NCBI RefSeq assembly: GCF_934309415.1
Contig: NZ_CAKRDI010000017.1
Span: 3,991 to 67,990 of the forward strand
From: an uncultured Mediterraneibacter sp.
GTDB taxonomy: Bacteria > Bacillota > Clostridia > Lachnospirales > Lachnospiraceae
Direction of reading: 5' to 3'
Length of the DNA stretch: 64,000 bases
How positions within the stretch are numbered: the stretch's first letter is position 1; each line of letters starts with the position of its first letter. A program made the position numbers and the translations under genes. Under the pieces are notes generated by a model. It had not been told where the DNA came from. It did no database searches and saw nothing but the letters and a program-made list of their open reading frames with translations. Below, in pieces: positions 1 to 8,589 of this stretch.

Positions 1-131
1 TGCCCCGGGAGGTATCTATTTATTTATGTATAGTGAAAGGTTTTTCCGTTACTGTTCGCAGCATACTGTGTCCGGCAGCGGCTTCCTCTTACTAACGAAA
101 TAAAAACAAATCTTATCCTTGCAATGCGGGA

Positions 132-629
132 TCAGAAAAACGCAACGTCTTTGCTGCCCCTTGAAAGTCCCGTAATACCGGTTCTTGCAAGTTCAAGTAT
201 CTCATAGTCTTTCAGCAGATTCATAAATGCTTCCAGTTTACTCTGTGTTCCTGTCAGCTCAATGATCAGACAATCTTCTTCCACGTCTACGATCTTCGCT
301 CTGAAAATATCAGCGACGGAAATGATCTCGCCTCTCTGCTTTGCATCTGCTCTGAGTTTGATCATAATCAATTCTCTGCAGACTGACTCATTTTCTTTTA
401 ACATCTTGATGTCCACAACATCTTCCAGCTTGCGAAGCTGTTTCTCTATCTGTGAGAGAATCAGTTCATCTCCGGATGAAACAACTGTGATTCTTGTAAA
501 TCTCGGATCTGCAGTCATTCCGGCTGTAATACTGTCAATACTGTAACCGCGACGGCTGAACAGTCCTGCGATTCTGCTGAGGACTCCAGGGTTATTGTCC
601 ACAAGCAGTGAATATACCTGACTTCTCAT
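132..629 (-). CDS. ilvN: acetolactate synthase small (regulatory) subunit
   Basis: Regulatory subunit of acetohydroxyacid synthase, which binds the catalytic subunit and carries valine feedback inhibition in branched-chain amino acid synthesis (family knowledge). The 165-aa protein opens with an ACT domain (about residues 1-75) containing NNPGVLSRIAGLFSRRGY, followed by the C-terminal ACT-like domain that ends the family. Length is normal. I start at the ATG at 629 because AAAGAGAGGA lies just upstream and the protein then begins MRSQVYSLLVDN as in homologues; the open frame extends upstream to 707 without family similarity. It lies 100 bp downstream of the ABC-F gene on the same strand. The catalytic subunit is not in this window and could lie beyond the left edge. 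Confidence 0.93.
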   Translation of the reverse strand: MRSQVYSLLVDNNPGVLSRIAGLFSRRGYSIDSITAGMTADPRFTRITVVSSGDELILSQIEKQLRKLEDVVDIKMLKENESVCRELIMIKLRADAKQRGEIISVADIFRAKIVDVEEDCLIIELTGTQSKLEAFMNLLKDYEILELARTGITGLSRGSKDVAFF

Positions 630-728
630 GTGTATCCTCTCTTTCCAAAAACAGAGTGCGTTCTGTTTTCTGTAATTTATATTAGCAACTCTTCCTCTCT
701 TTGTCAAGAGGTTTTTGTAATAGTTCTG

Positions 729-2591
729 TCATACAAGCCCCATCTTCTCTGCCAGCTCATTCAGATACATCCATCGCTCCGTCTTTTCTTCCAGTGCTGC
801 ATTCACTTTTTCCTGCTCTTCCATGAGTTCACGTAATTTTACAGAGTTCGTTGCATTGGCCGCAATCTGGCGTTCAATGGATGCTGCCTTATCTTCCAGC
901 TTTGCAATGTCATCATCGATGGTCTCATATTCTCTCTGCTCTTTGAACGTAAACTTCACTTTTTCCTGACGATTCTGATTCTGTTTCCACGTCTTACGGG
1001 AATCCGTCTTTTCATTCTCTTCTCCTGCAGTATCTTCCGCACTGTCTGCTGCCGGGGCTACAGCCTTTCCTGTCTTCCCTATTTTACCGAATCCTGACAC
1101 TGCATCTGCATCTTCACCGAACCTGCGTTTCTTCGCCTCGAGATAATCTGTATAACCGCCTTCGAACTGGCGCATATGACCCTGTCCGTCAAATTCAAAG
1201 ATGCGGTCCACTACGTTATCCAGGAAATAACGGTCATGAGATACGGTGATCACAATTCCTGTAAAGGAGTTCAGATAATCCTCAAGAATTGTAAGCGTTG
1301 GAATATCCAGGTTATTTCCGGCCTCGTCAAAAAGAAGTACATTCGCATTTTCCGCCAGAACTCCCAGCAGATAGAGACGACGTTTCTCTCCACCGGAAAG
1401 CTTTCCGATCGGAGCATACTGCATATCCGGTGTAAAAAGGAAACGTTCCAGAAGCTGCGTTGCACTGATTCTTCCATCTTTCGTTGTAATATATTCTGCA
1501 ATGTCTTTCACATAATCGATGACTCTCTGTGCATCGTTCATATGATGTTCTTCCTGTGCAAAATAGCCGATCTTGATGGTTTCTCCAATCTCAATCTCCC
1601 CGGAATCCGGCTGAACCAGCCCTGCGATCATCTTCAAAAGGGTAGACTTTCCACAACCATTTGGTCCGATGATTCCAAGTCTCTGATTTTTCAGAACGAT
1701 GTAATTGAAGTCATCCAGAATCTTCTTATCCCCAAAGCTTTTGCTTACATGATGCAGTTCAATGGTCTTCTTTCCCATTCTGGTCTCCACAGAATCCAGT
1801 TCTACTGTCTGGTCCTGCACCGGAGCTTTTCCTGCTTTCAATGCTTCCAGTCGGTCCAGGCGCGCTCTCTGCTTCGTGCTTCGTGCACGGCATCCGCGCT
1901 TCGCCCATTCCAGTTCCATTCTCAGTACACTCTGACGTTTTCTCTCCGTTGCAAGCTCCATCTCCTCTCTGGCAGCTTTAAGCTCCAGAAATCCTGAATA
2001 ATCTGCATCGTATCCATATAATTTCCCATGACTCAGCTCAAGGATCCGGTTTGTTACACGATCCAGGAAATAACGGTCATGGGTTACCATCAGAACCGTC
2101 CCTCTGTAAGAGCGCAGATATTCTTCCAGCCAGTTGATCATCTCCTGATCTAAATGATTGGTCGGCTCGTCCAGCAGAAGCACGTCAAAGTTGCCTGCAA
2201 GCACTTTCGCCAGCACCACTCTGCGCTTCTGTCCGCCGGATAAATGCTTCATCTTCTGCTCATAATCAAGAATTCCAAGCTCCGTCAGATTACTCTCCAC
2301 CTGCCAGCTCTCTGCCTCTCTATCTTCCAGTGCATAAGAACAGATCGTTGCCCCTTCCGGGAAGACAGGATTCTGCGGAACATAAGCGATCTTCAGACCA
2401 TTCTGTCGTACAATCTGCCCGGAATCCGGCACTTCTTCTCCGACTACCACTTTCAGCAGAGTGGATTTTCCGGTTCCGTTGATTCCTACGATTCCGATCT
2501 TATCTCCCTCCTGAATTCCAAAGGATGCGTCATCAAAGATCGTCTTTTCTCCATATATTTTACTGATATGTTCTATGTTGATAATATTCAT
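729..2591 (-). CDS. ABC-F family ATPase (Uup/EttA-like translation factor)
   Basis: A cytosolic 620-aa protein with two ABC ATPase domains and no membrane segments, the ABC-F layout of ribosome-associated translation factors. Walker A GINGTGKST is near residue 36 and GPNGCGKST near 308; signatures are LSGGQKRR and LSGGEKRR; the first Walker B reads DEPTNHLD. The second reads FDEAGNNLD, so the usual DEPTN is altered although the catalytic Asp-Glu pair remains. The last 90 residues are Lys/Glu-rich and probably coiled coil, as in Uup. Its start codon overlaps the upstream stop as TAATG, so it is probably translationally coupled to the ThuA-like gene. A housekeeping role is more likely than antibiotic resistance, but the sequence cannot decide. 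Confidence 0.92.
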   Translation of the reverse strand: MNIINIEHISKIYGEKTIFDDASFGIQEGDKIGIVGINGTGKSTLLKVVVGEEVPDSGQIVRQNGLKIAYVPQNPVFPEGATICSYALEDREAESWQVESNLTELGILDYEQKMKHLSGGQKRRVVLAKVLAGNFDVLLLDEPTNHLDQEMINWLEEYLRSYRGTVLMVTHDRYFLDRVTNRILELSHGKLYGYDADYSGFLELKAAREEMELATERKRQSVLRMELEWAKRGCRARSTKQRARLDRLEALKAGKAPVQDQTVELDSVETRMGKKTIELHHVSKSFGDKKILDDFNYIVLKNQRLGIIGPNGCGKSTLLKMIAGLVQPDSGEIEIGETIKIGYFAQEEHHMNDAQRVIDYVKDIAEYITTKDGRISATQLLERFLFTPDMQYAPIGKLSGGEKRRLYLLGVLAENANVLLFDEAGNNLDIPTLTILEDYLNSFTGIVITVSHDRYFLDNVVDRIFEFDGQGHMRQFEGGYTDYLEAKKRRFGEDADAVSGFGKIGKTGKAVAPAADSAEDTAGEENEKTDSRKTWKQNQNRQEKVKFTFKEQREYETIDDDIAKLEDKAASIERQIAANATNSVKLRELMEEQEKVNAALEEKTERWMYLNELAEKMGLV

Positions 2592-3397
2592 TACTGTAAC
2601 TCCTCAGGTGCTTTTTCTGCGTGAATGCATTCCAGTTTGTCCCGTCTTGTTCCATTTCCGGCGGTCCATTTCACTGCATTCTGAATGATCTTCTGTACAT
2701 ACGGATTCAAATAAGACGGATTAGTCTCATGTCCAGGCTGGAAATAAAAGATCCTTCCAAGTCCTCTTGTCCAAGTACAGCCGGAACGAAATACCTCGCC
2801 GCCGCGGAACCAGCTGATAAATACCTGGTCATCCGGCTGTGGGATATCAAAGAATTCTCCGTACATTTCTTCCTCTTCCAGTTCAAAAGATGCAGGAATT
2901 CCTTCTGCGATCGGATGAGATGGACAGGAGTTCCAGACTCTGCAGAAATCTCCTTCACGCCAGCGCAGTGTACCGCTTGTGCCAAGAAGGAAACGCATCG
3001 GCTTGCACATATGTGCGGAATGCAGGAAGATCACTCCCATTCCTTTTAACACATGCTCCCTTACACGATTTGCAATCTCATCCGGCACCTGCTCCTGTGC
3101 CACGTGAGACCACCAGACAAGAACATCCGTATCATCCAGTACTTCTTCTGTCAGTCCGCACTCTTCCATTTCCAGCAGACCAATGTGACGAACTTCCAGT
3201 TCTTCATCTTTCTCGATCAGTCTTTTCAGCGTATCATGAATTCCGATCCCGTTGTGATTTGCACGGATCTGACGCGCTTTTTCTGCCAGTTCTGCCTTCT
3301 TTTCTTCTGAATCTACATGCCATTCTTTAAAAATCTCAAGATTCGGATCATCCGTTCTTTCCTGAACATGTTCGTTCCATACCGTTACTTTAATCAT
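2591..3397 (-). CDS. ThuA-like domain protein
   Basis: A 268-aa protein of the ThuA/trehalose-utilization glutamine-amidotransferase-like fold. Visible family features are DVLVWWSHVAQEQVPDEI near residue 90, a GMGVIFLHSAH strand-nucleophile-elbow region near 120, and FYFQPGHETNPSYLNP near 225. The biochemical role of this family is poorly defined; an involvement in sugar metabolism is assumed from the founding member only. The start is supported by AGGAGGAATG about five bases before the ATG. It is the first gene of a probable ThuA-ABC-F unit; no sugar genes are adjacent, so the substrate cannot be guessed from context. Confidence 0.8.
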   Translation of the reverse strand: MIKVTVWNEHVQERTDDPNLEIFKEWHVDSEEKKAELAEKARQIRANHNGIGIHDTLKRLIEKDEELEVRHIGLLEMEECGLTEEVLDDTDVLVWWSHVAQEQVPDEIANRVREHVLKGMGVIFLHSAHMCKPMRFLLGTSGTLRWREGDFCRVWNSCPSHPIAEGIPASFELEEEEMYGEFFDIPQPDDQVFISWFRGGEVFRSGCTWTRGLGRIFYFQPGHETNPSYLNPYVQKIIQNAVKWTAGNGTRRDKLECIHAEKAPEELQ

Positions 3398-3766
3398 GTT
3401 ACATTCCTCCTGCTATTGCTATATTAGATCATAATTTAAAATCATTCTTATCCTTCTTACACTCTGCATGTCACAATTTACAGAAAATATCTTTCAAATA
3501 TCCTCCAGATTACCATTCATTTTTCTTAATAATCCGCTTATTGTGAACGGCTTTCCACTCTGAAATATGTTTGAAAAAGCTCCCTCTTCGTTCCGGTCGG
3601 CGCAAAGCCATTGTCCACCGGACAATGTACGCCCCGCGGAGCGTTTTTATATAATTAGAAAGAACACTTTCTAATATATAAAAAATCTGGCACACTATAT
3701 TCTACACTATTTTTTCAATTTAATATATATGATTTTTCACCTGTTTTTCTTCTTTTTAGAATTATA
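3398..3766. other. intergenic stretch with B element and D-like remnant
   Basis: No convincing gene. It holds an AT-rich leader region for the ThuA-like gene, a degraded D-family fragment near 3455-3500 (pattern cacaatttacagaaaa), and the first B element at about 3590-3690. A 61-codon open frame through the B element is judged spurious. Confidence 0.6.
3590..3690. repeat. B-family palindromic element, copy 1 (diverged)
   Basis: Shares with the copies at 5735 and 32744 the string gcggagcgtttttatat and a long AT-rich hairpin. Here the stem is TTAGAAAG/CTTTCTAA around AACA, while in the copy at 5735 it is TTAGGAAAG/CTTTCCTAA. The arm change is matched on both sides. Confidence 0.75.
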
Positions 3767-3909
3767 GTTACTGTTCACAGCATAGCTGCAAACAGTAACG
3801 CATCTCGCCATTCAGAATCGTCTGCGACGATGGGCGAGATGCATTCAGGCCAAAACGTGCATCCTCATAGCTAATCAGCAAAGTGATTAGCTATGGTCTG
3901 AACAGTAAC
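3767..3909 (+). mobile_element. A-family palindromic element, copy 1 (subtype 1)
   Basis: 143 bp from GTTACTGTTCA to TGAACAGTAAC. It contains three internal hairpins: a first using the 5' terminus and AAACAGTAAC, a central one with arms GCATCTCGCC/GGCGAGATGC, and a third with arms CATAGCTAATCA/TGATTAGCTATG. It is flanked by the direct repeat GAATTATA (3759-3766 and 3910-3917), read as a target-site duplication. By eye it is identical to the copy at 52629 and, in reverse, to that at 31913. Confidence 0.9.
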
Positions 3910-4502
3910 GAATTATAATTACTGTTCACAGCATAGTTGCAAAAAGATTTTAGTTTTTCATCCAGATGATTTCTTACAATATAATCAAAAACATATTCCG
4001 GCACATAAGATTTCCATTCCTGTCCCTTTACAATCCGCTCACGTACATCGCTTCCGCTGATTCCTTTCTGCTCCAGCGGCACATCCCACAATACTTCTAT
4101 GTCACATCCGATTTCTTCTAACTTCTTTCTTTTCTCATATCCCCACTCATCATATGTTGTCATATAATATTTTGCATGTCTTGGTGCATAATTAAAAATC
4201 AGTTCCGGATAGTTAATTGGAAACGGAACAATATCAAATTCTTCCGGGTTCACGCCAAGTTCAAGTAATGTTCCCTTAATCATCTGATATCTTTCATAAT
4301 AAGAAAACGGATTTGCTTTCGCAGTGGATCTATGTGGATTTTCTTCTGAATATTTGGTCAACTCCGGATCCGGATTGCAGATTCCAATTACAAGTTGCTC
4401 GCATCTTTCTTTTGCAGCCATAATATATTTTACATGATCCTTATGAAGCAGTTGAAATCTACCATGTACTACTCCTGTTGAAGCTTTTCTTTTTTCACTC
4501 AT
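3891..4502 (-). CDS. NMN adenylyltransferase-like nucleotidyltransferase, C-terminus altered by repeats
   Basis: A 203-aa cytidylyltransferase-fold protein. It has the nucleotide-binding motif GRFQLLHKDH near residue 14 (family GRFQPxHxGH, with Asp replacing the middle Gly) and the C-terminal phosphate-binding motif ISGSDVRERI near 148, the pattern of archaeal-type NadM/NMN adenylyltransferases making NAD+. Substrate is inferred only. Odd feature: about the last 17 codons (from CNYAVNSNYNS) lie in A-family repeat sequence, and the stop codon is inside the full A element, so the native C-terminus was probably lost. The start is an ATG followed by MSEKRKAS; a GTG or ATG further upstream is not suggested. 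Likely still functional because the catalytic motifs are upstream of the change. Confidence 0.75.
   Translation of the reverse strand: MSEKRKASTGVVHGRFQLLHKDHVKYIMAAKERCEQLVIGICNPDPELTKYSEENPHRSTAKANPFSYYERYQMIKGTLLELGVNPEEFDIVPFPINYPELIFNYAPRHAKYYMTTYDEWGYEKRKKLEEIGCDIEVLWDVPLEQKGISGSDVRERIVKGQEWKSYVPEYVFDYIVRNHLDEKLKSFCNYAVNSNYNSLLFRP
3915..3945 (+). repeat. A-family fragment
   Basis: ATTACTGTTCACAGCATAG followed by a diverged tail. This is an older A-element end. The complete copy at 3767-3909 lies beside it, so the neighbouring gene's 3' end was hit at least twice. It is read in frame as the last residues of the adjacent adenylyltransferase-like gene. Confidence 0.75.
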
Positions 4503-4747
4503 TCTTATTTTGCTCCTGTAACTTTAATCGAATTTCTTTCGGATTAATTTCTCCACCGCATGCATTCACCTTATGTTCATTTATATACTCTGACAAATGC
4601 TCTTTGTCTCCCCTGCATTTTAACATATTAAATATCACTTGTAAATCCGTCCGGAGTGCATCGCCAATTTTTCTATATCCTATTTTCCTTGTATCTGATA
4701 TACTGTTTTTATCTAGAAATCTTATATTTTTTACAGGAGAAAATGCC

Positions 4748-5737
4748 ATGAAAGAAATTTCCATCACTGAATTTGAGAATTTATCCATCGGACAAGCTGA
4801 AAATACAGATGCCGGTACCGGCTGTACCGTTTTACTTTTCGGGAAGCAAGGTGCCCCGGCCGGATTAGATGTACGTGGCGGTGGTCCTGCCAGCCGCGAA
4901 AGCGAACTGTTAAAACCACTGGCTGCTGCAGATGCCATTCACGCAATCCTTTTGTCAGGTGGCAGTGCATACGGTCTGGATGCTGCCGGCGGAGTTATGC
5001 GTTACCTGGAAGAACATGACATCGGATTCGATGTGGGAGTTGCTAAAGTTCCTCTTGTGTGTCAGTCCTGTCTGTTTGATCTGGCTGTAGCTGATACCCA
5101 TATTCGTCCAAATGCTGACATGGCCTATACTGCGTGTAAAAATGCGGAAACCGGAAATTATCGTGACGGTAATTTTGGAGCCGGTACCGGTGCTACTGTC
5201 GGAAAACTCTTAGGTGTTGAACATTGTATGAAGAGCGGAATCGGAAGTTATGCCATACAAACGGGCGAATTAAAGATCGGTGCTTTAGTTGCGGTCAATG
5301 CACTCGGAGATGTCTGCGACTGGAAAAACGGACAGATTGTATCCGGCCTTTTAGCTGATGATGGTAAAACCTTCTTAGATTCTGAGCTGGTATCCGCACA
5401 GAAAATTGATATTGTAGAAAACAAATTTACAGGAAACACAACTTTAGGAGTCATCCTGACGAATGCAGCTTTTCAGAAATCACAGCTTTGCAAAATAGCA
5501 GGTATGGCGCATGACGGTTACGCCCGTGCCATTCGCCCTGTACACACAACTGCAGATGGAGACAGTATCTACGCAGTTTCTCTTGGAAATGTACCCGCTG
5601 ATCAGGATGTTGTCGGAACTCTGGGTGCCCGTGTTATGGCGGAAGCAATCCTGCGTGCCGTACAGACCGCTGAACCGGCGTACGGCTTTCCTGCTGCCTC
5701 CCAGCTCAATCCGTTATTTGTGAAACACTCACTCTAG
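4748..5737 (+). CDS. P1/S58 family (DmpA-like) self-processing aminopeptidase
   Basis: A 329-aa member of the DmpA/P1 peptidase family, N-terminal nucleophile hydrolases that cut themselves to form an aminopeptidase or amidase. The glycine-rich stretch GAGTGATVGKLLG near residue 147 and GIGSYA near 164, with a Ser where the family places its nucleophile, support this. Length fits the family. I use the ATG at 4748, preceded by AGGAGAAAATGCC; the frame is open far upstream but codes for no family sequence. The physiological substrate is unknown. The TAG stop codon is the first three bases of a B element, suggesting that the element was inserted at the stop codon. Confidence 0.85.
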   Translation: MKEISITEFENLSIGQAENTDAGTGCTVLLFGKQGAPAGLDVRGGGPASRESELLKPLAAADAIHAILLSGGSAYGLDAAGGVMRYLEEHDIGFDVGVAKVPLVCQSCLFDLAVADTHIRPNADMAYTACKNAETGNYRDGNFGAGTGATVGKLLGVEHCMKSGIGSYAIQTGELKIGALVAVNALGDVCDWKNGQIVSGLLADDGKTFLDSELVSAQKIDIVENKFTGNTTLGVILTNAAFQKSQLCKIAGMAHDGYARAIRPVHTTADGDSIYAVSLGNVPADQDVVGTLGARVMAEAILRAVQTAEPAYGFPAASQLNPLFVKHSL

Positions 5738-5945
5738 CGCCTGCGGCGGTCGCTTGCGACATCTTCCTTGTACGCCGCAGTGCGCATCCTCGCGGAGCGT
5801 TTTTATATATTAGGAAAGAGCACTTTCCTAATATATAAAAAATGCATCTCGTCCTTTTGCCCATAGCAACAGATGAGATGCATAAAACATACCGCAAGGT
5901 AAGATATGCAGATTACAGGAATAATTTTTAAGCCACATTCTGAAG
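5735..5945. repeat. B-family element, copy 2, with D-like tail
   Basis: Begins TAGCGCCTGC, where TAG is the S58 peptidase stop. It contains a long hairpin at about 5799-5841 with arms TATATTAGGAAAG/CTTTCCTAATATA. A second, looser hairpin has arms ATGCATCTC/GAGATGCAT at about 5842-5883. From about 5880 the sequence matches the D-family end (gcagattacaggaataattttt), running into the last codons of the membrane-protein gene on the opposite strand. Confidence 0.75.
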
Positions 5946-6971
5946 CCTGCCTGAATGAACATGAGCATACACAGCCACGCCCAGGCTCACGATCAGCAGA
6001 AAATAGAAATTCAATCCTCTTGTCACGAGCATGGAAGGAATCAGGTTCATCCCTGTAAATATATTTGCAAAAATGGCTTTATACATCAGTTCTGTAATCC
6101 CCTGCGCTCCCGGAAGCGGCAGCATATCCACTGCAATATACACCGAAGCCTGTAACAGAATGATTTTCAAAGCTGTAGTTCCTTCCAGTCCAAATCCACG
6201 GTACACAACATACGTCAATACAAAGACACTGCATCTCTGCAAAAATGTAAGCCCGATCACTGTCAGTAAATGGATCGGGTGTATCTTCAACCAGTTCACT
6301 GCATTCTGGTAACTATTGATAAATTCTCTGACGTTCTTCTTTCGTTCTTCTGACGGCCTCATCAGATTCATCCAGATCATCACCGCCTCAAATTTTTCTT
6401 CTACTTTCAACATAATTCCCGGAAGCAGCATCACTCCGAGGAGCACTGTCACAAGCACAACATTCAATACAAGTCCCAGCAGATACAGCCAGAAATATTT
6501 CTGAAGCTGCATTCTCAGAGGATGATACCACAACAGCAAAATCCCAAGTCCGATCAGAACAAGAACAAACTTGTACACAACCGCCACTGTCATCAGAACT
6601 ACTGTGCTGTCTGCCCCTTTATTTCCGTCTTTATTCATGTAATAAAGCTGTACGGGCTGACCTCCGGTTGCAGACGGTGTGATTCCGGAATAGAAGAAGC
6701 CGATAAACGAATACTGGATACATCGTAACCAAGAGCTATTGTAATCTGTCCCACGCATCGCCCGGAGCAGGTACCAGATCATGCTTCCCTCTGCACACAC
6801 ATAAAACAGTGCAAGCAGGACTGCCACCAGAAGACAGACCGGAGACATTTTCAACACTGCCTGCAGGATTTCTTCCGGATTCTGTCCTCGCAGCAACGCA
6901 TAAAATGTCAGGAGCATAATCCCCAGAAATACTCCGACTTCTAATATTCTCTTCTTAATCTGAGCATCCAT
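5928..6971 (-). CDS. LPG synthase transmembrane / flippase-like integral membrane protein (UPF0104)
   Basis: A 347-aa polytopic membrane protein with about seven to eight hydrophobic segments, of the lysylphosphatidylglycerol synthase TM (MprF N-terminal/AglD, UPF0104) family, thought to move lipid-linked substrates across the membrane. The family motif TPSATGGQPVQLYYMNKDG lies near residue 98 and PLPGAQGITE near 287. It has no catalytic aminoacyl-transferase domain, so it is a stand-alone membrane part. It overlaps the 3' end of the upstream papain-like gene by 31 bp and is last in a GT2-YiiX-flippase operon, pointing to envelope glycolipid or lipid handling. Its last codons and TAA fall in a D-like repeat remnant. 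Confidence 0.85.
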   Translation of the reverse strand: MDAQIKKRILEVGVFLGIMLLTFYALLRGQNPEEILQAVLKMSPVCLLVAVLLALFYVCAEGSMIWYLLRAMRGTDYNSSWLRCIQYSFIGFFYSGITPSATGGQPVQLYYMNKDGNKGADSTVVLMTVAVVYKFVLVLIGLGILLLWYHPLRMQLQKYFWLYLLGLVLNVVLVTVLLGVMLLPGIMLKVEEKFEAVMIWMNLMRPSEERKKNVREFINSYQNAVNWLKIHPIHLLTVIGLTFLQRCSVFVLTYVVYRGFGLEGTTALKIILLQASVYIAVDMLPLPGAQGITELMYKAIFANIFTGMNLIPSMLVTRGLNFYFLLIVSLGVAVYAHVHSGRLQNVA

Positions 6972-7537
6972 AACGCCTTTGCCACCTTCCAGAATTCTCC
7001 TTCTGCTTCCTTCTCATCCACCAGTTCCCATAATCCGCCTTCAAATATCTTCCGTTCTCCAAACTGCTCCATAAAATCCTTCGGAGTCACCAGTGAGAAA
7101 TGTTTTTCCCATTGCCATACTCCTGTCTCTTCCAGAAGTTTCGCTATAAAAGAAGAACAAGTATAATGATTCTTCTGATAAAACGGACGGTTCAGTAAAA
7201 TAAAAGGAAGCCCTAACACTGCATAATGATAACTGTAGCGTTCCTCCATTGTTTCTCTTAAAATGGTCCGGATCTGCATTTTCTGTTCCTCTGTACAAGA
7301 GACTTTACAGATCATATAATCCGCCTGTGGAAATACTTTCAGGATGTTCTGTTTTTCTTCTTTTTCAAATCCTGCCAGCAACGGAATGGCCGGATGTCTT
7401 CTTCCTACACTGTAAGCCTCTTCCAGTTCCGGATCCATGGAAATCACCACATGGATATATTTCTGCTGAATCACACGGCGGATAATCCCGGCAAATATCC
7501 CTGGTGTATCCACAAATGCAATATAAATCTCTGACAT
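6941..7537 (-). CDS. YiiX/permuted NlpC-P60-like (papain fold) putative amidase
   Basis: A 198-aa protein resembling circularly permuted NlpC/P60 (YiiX/YebB-type) peptidases. The candidate catalytic His is in KYIHVVIS near residue 29, and the candidate Cys is in YTCSSFIAKLLEETGV near 125, the permuted order. Such enzymes cleave amide or ester bonds in peptidoglycan or lipids, but the substrate here is unknown. No signal peptide is visible, so it may act in the cytosol. It starts 17 bp after the GT2 stop and overlaps the flippase-like gene, consistent with a three-gene operon. Confidence 0.7.
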   Translation of the reverse strand: MSEIYIAFVDTPGIFAGIIRRVIQQKYIHVVISMDPELEEAYSVGRRHPAIPLLAGFEKEEKQNILKVFPQADYMICKVSCTEEQKMQIRTILRETMEERYSYHYAVLGLPFILLNRPFYQKNHYTCSSFIAKLLEETGVWQWEKHFSLVTPKDFMEQFGERKIFEGGLWELVDEKEAEGEFWKVAKALWMLRLRREY

Positions 7538-7554
7538 ATCTTTTCTCCTCTCTT

Positions 7555-8589
7555 TTACTGGAACTGATAAATCTTTCTTGCAAGACGATATCCTCCCACA
7601 GTCAGTCCTCCACCGATTCTTCCCGGCAGATAAGTCAGTCCGCTCAGTGTCGAATAACGCAGTCTGTAATAGAGGTCTTTATCATATTCCTTGACCCTCA
7701 GCCACATCGCTTTTCTCTTTTCCCACGCTTCTGCAGTCCGGATCAGAAGCAGATGAATGGAGGAGATTGACAACATAATGGAAATATTTCTTCTCATATA
7801 AGCAGCCAGTTTCGGATATTTCTGTTTCACCTCATTCAGATCTACACATCTTGATACTAGATCCGTCACCTTAATCTGCTGATCAATTCTCTTCATCAGA
7901 ACTTTTTCATTCACAGACTGATCCTCTCTTCCAAGATAATAGTGATACAGATCCAAATCCATATAGTACAGGTTTTCCGCATACGGAAGCGGCTGATAAG
8001 AGAACAGATTATCCACATAAAATGTATGCTCCGGAAGTTTCACGCCGGATTTTCTCAATACTTCTGTTCGGAACATCAGTGCATGCATGATCAGATACTG
8101 GGATGGACGAAAATGCCGGATTCCGTTCCAGTCACACATCGATTCTTCCGGAAATACGTTTTTGTAATCCATCACACGCTGTTTTCCTTCATCTAAATGA
8201 TCATAAATATAATTGCAGATAAATAAGTCCGGAATCTTTCTGCTTTCCTTCTCACCGCAAAACTCTTTGATCTTCGCAAGCAGTTTCAGATATGCCTCCC
8301 GGTCAAGCCAGTCATCCGAATCTACCACTTTAAAATAAATACCACGCGCCAGTTCCAGACCTTTGTTCACTCCTGAACCGTGTCCTCCATTTTTCTTGTG
8401 CACCACGCGGACAATATCCGGAAACGCTATCTCATACTCATCCGCAATCTGTGCTGTTCCATCTGTAGATCCATCATCAACCAGAATGATTTCCACATCT
8501 CTTCCGCCCTCCAGAAGAGAATCTACACATCTTCTCATATAACTTTCTGAATTATAACAAGGGACTGTAATTGTCATATACTTTTTCAT
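7555..8589 (-). CDS. family 2 glycosyltransferase
   Basis: A 344-aa GT-A fold glycosyltransferase that uses nucleotide sugars. The N-terminal region shows VPCYNSESYMRRCVDSLL, then EIILVDDGSTDGTA near residue 36 and the metal-binding VDSDDWLD near 93, all standard GT2 motifs. I chose the ATG at 8589 because GGAG sits eight bases before it; an in-frame ATG six bases earlier and an extension to 8649 are less well placed. No membrane segments are obvious. It heads the operon with the papain-like and flippase-like genes, suggesting a joint role in building and exporting a surface glycoconjugate (inference). Confidence 0.9.
   Translation of the reverse strand: MKKYMTITVPCYNSESYMRRCVDSLLEGGRDVEIILVDDGSTDGTAQIADEYEIAFPDIVRVVHKKNGGHGSGVNKGLELARGIYFKVVDSDDWLDREAYLKLLAKIKEFCGEKESRKIPDLFICNYIYDHLDEGKQRVMDYKNVFPEESMCDWNGIRHFRPSQYLIMHALMFRTEVLRKSGVKLPEHTFYVDNLFSYQPLPYAENLYYMDLDLYHYYLGREDQSVNEKVLMKRIDQQIKVTDLVSRCVDLNEVKQKYPKLAAYMRRNISIMLSISSIHLLLIRTAEAWEKRKAMWLRVKEYDKDLYYRLRYSTLSGLTYLPGRIGGGLTVGGYRLARKIYQFQ

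Noticed and set aside
1176..1997. 273-codon frame antisense to the ABC-F gene
   Set aside because: Shadow of a strongly coding - strand gene with no independent signals.
3510..3695. 61-codon - strand frame
   Set aside because: It reads through the B element hairpin; the same kind of frame appears wherever that element occurs, with no ribosome binding site.
4478..4747. N-terminal extension of the S58 peptidase
   Set aside because: Open frame only; the family start and ribosome binding site are at 4748.
5706..5897. 63-codon - strand frame
   Set aside because: Entirely B-element and S58 peptidase antisense sequence; it shares its text with the frame at 32595 only because the repeat is shared.
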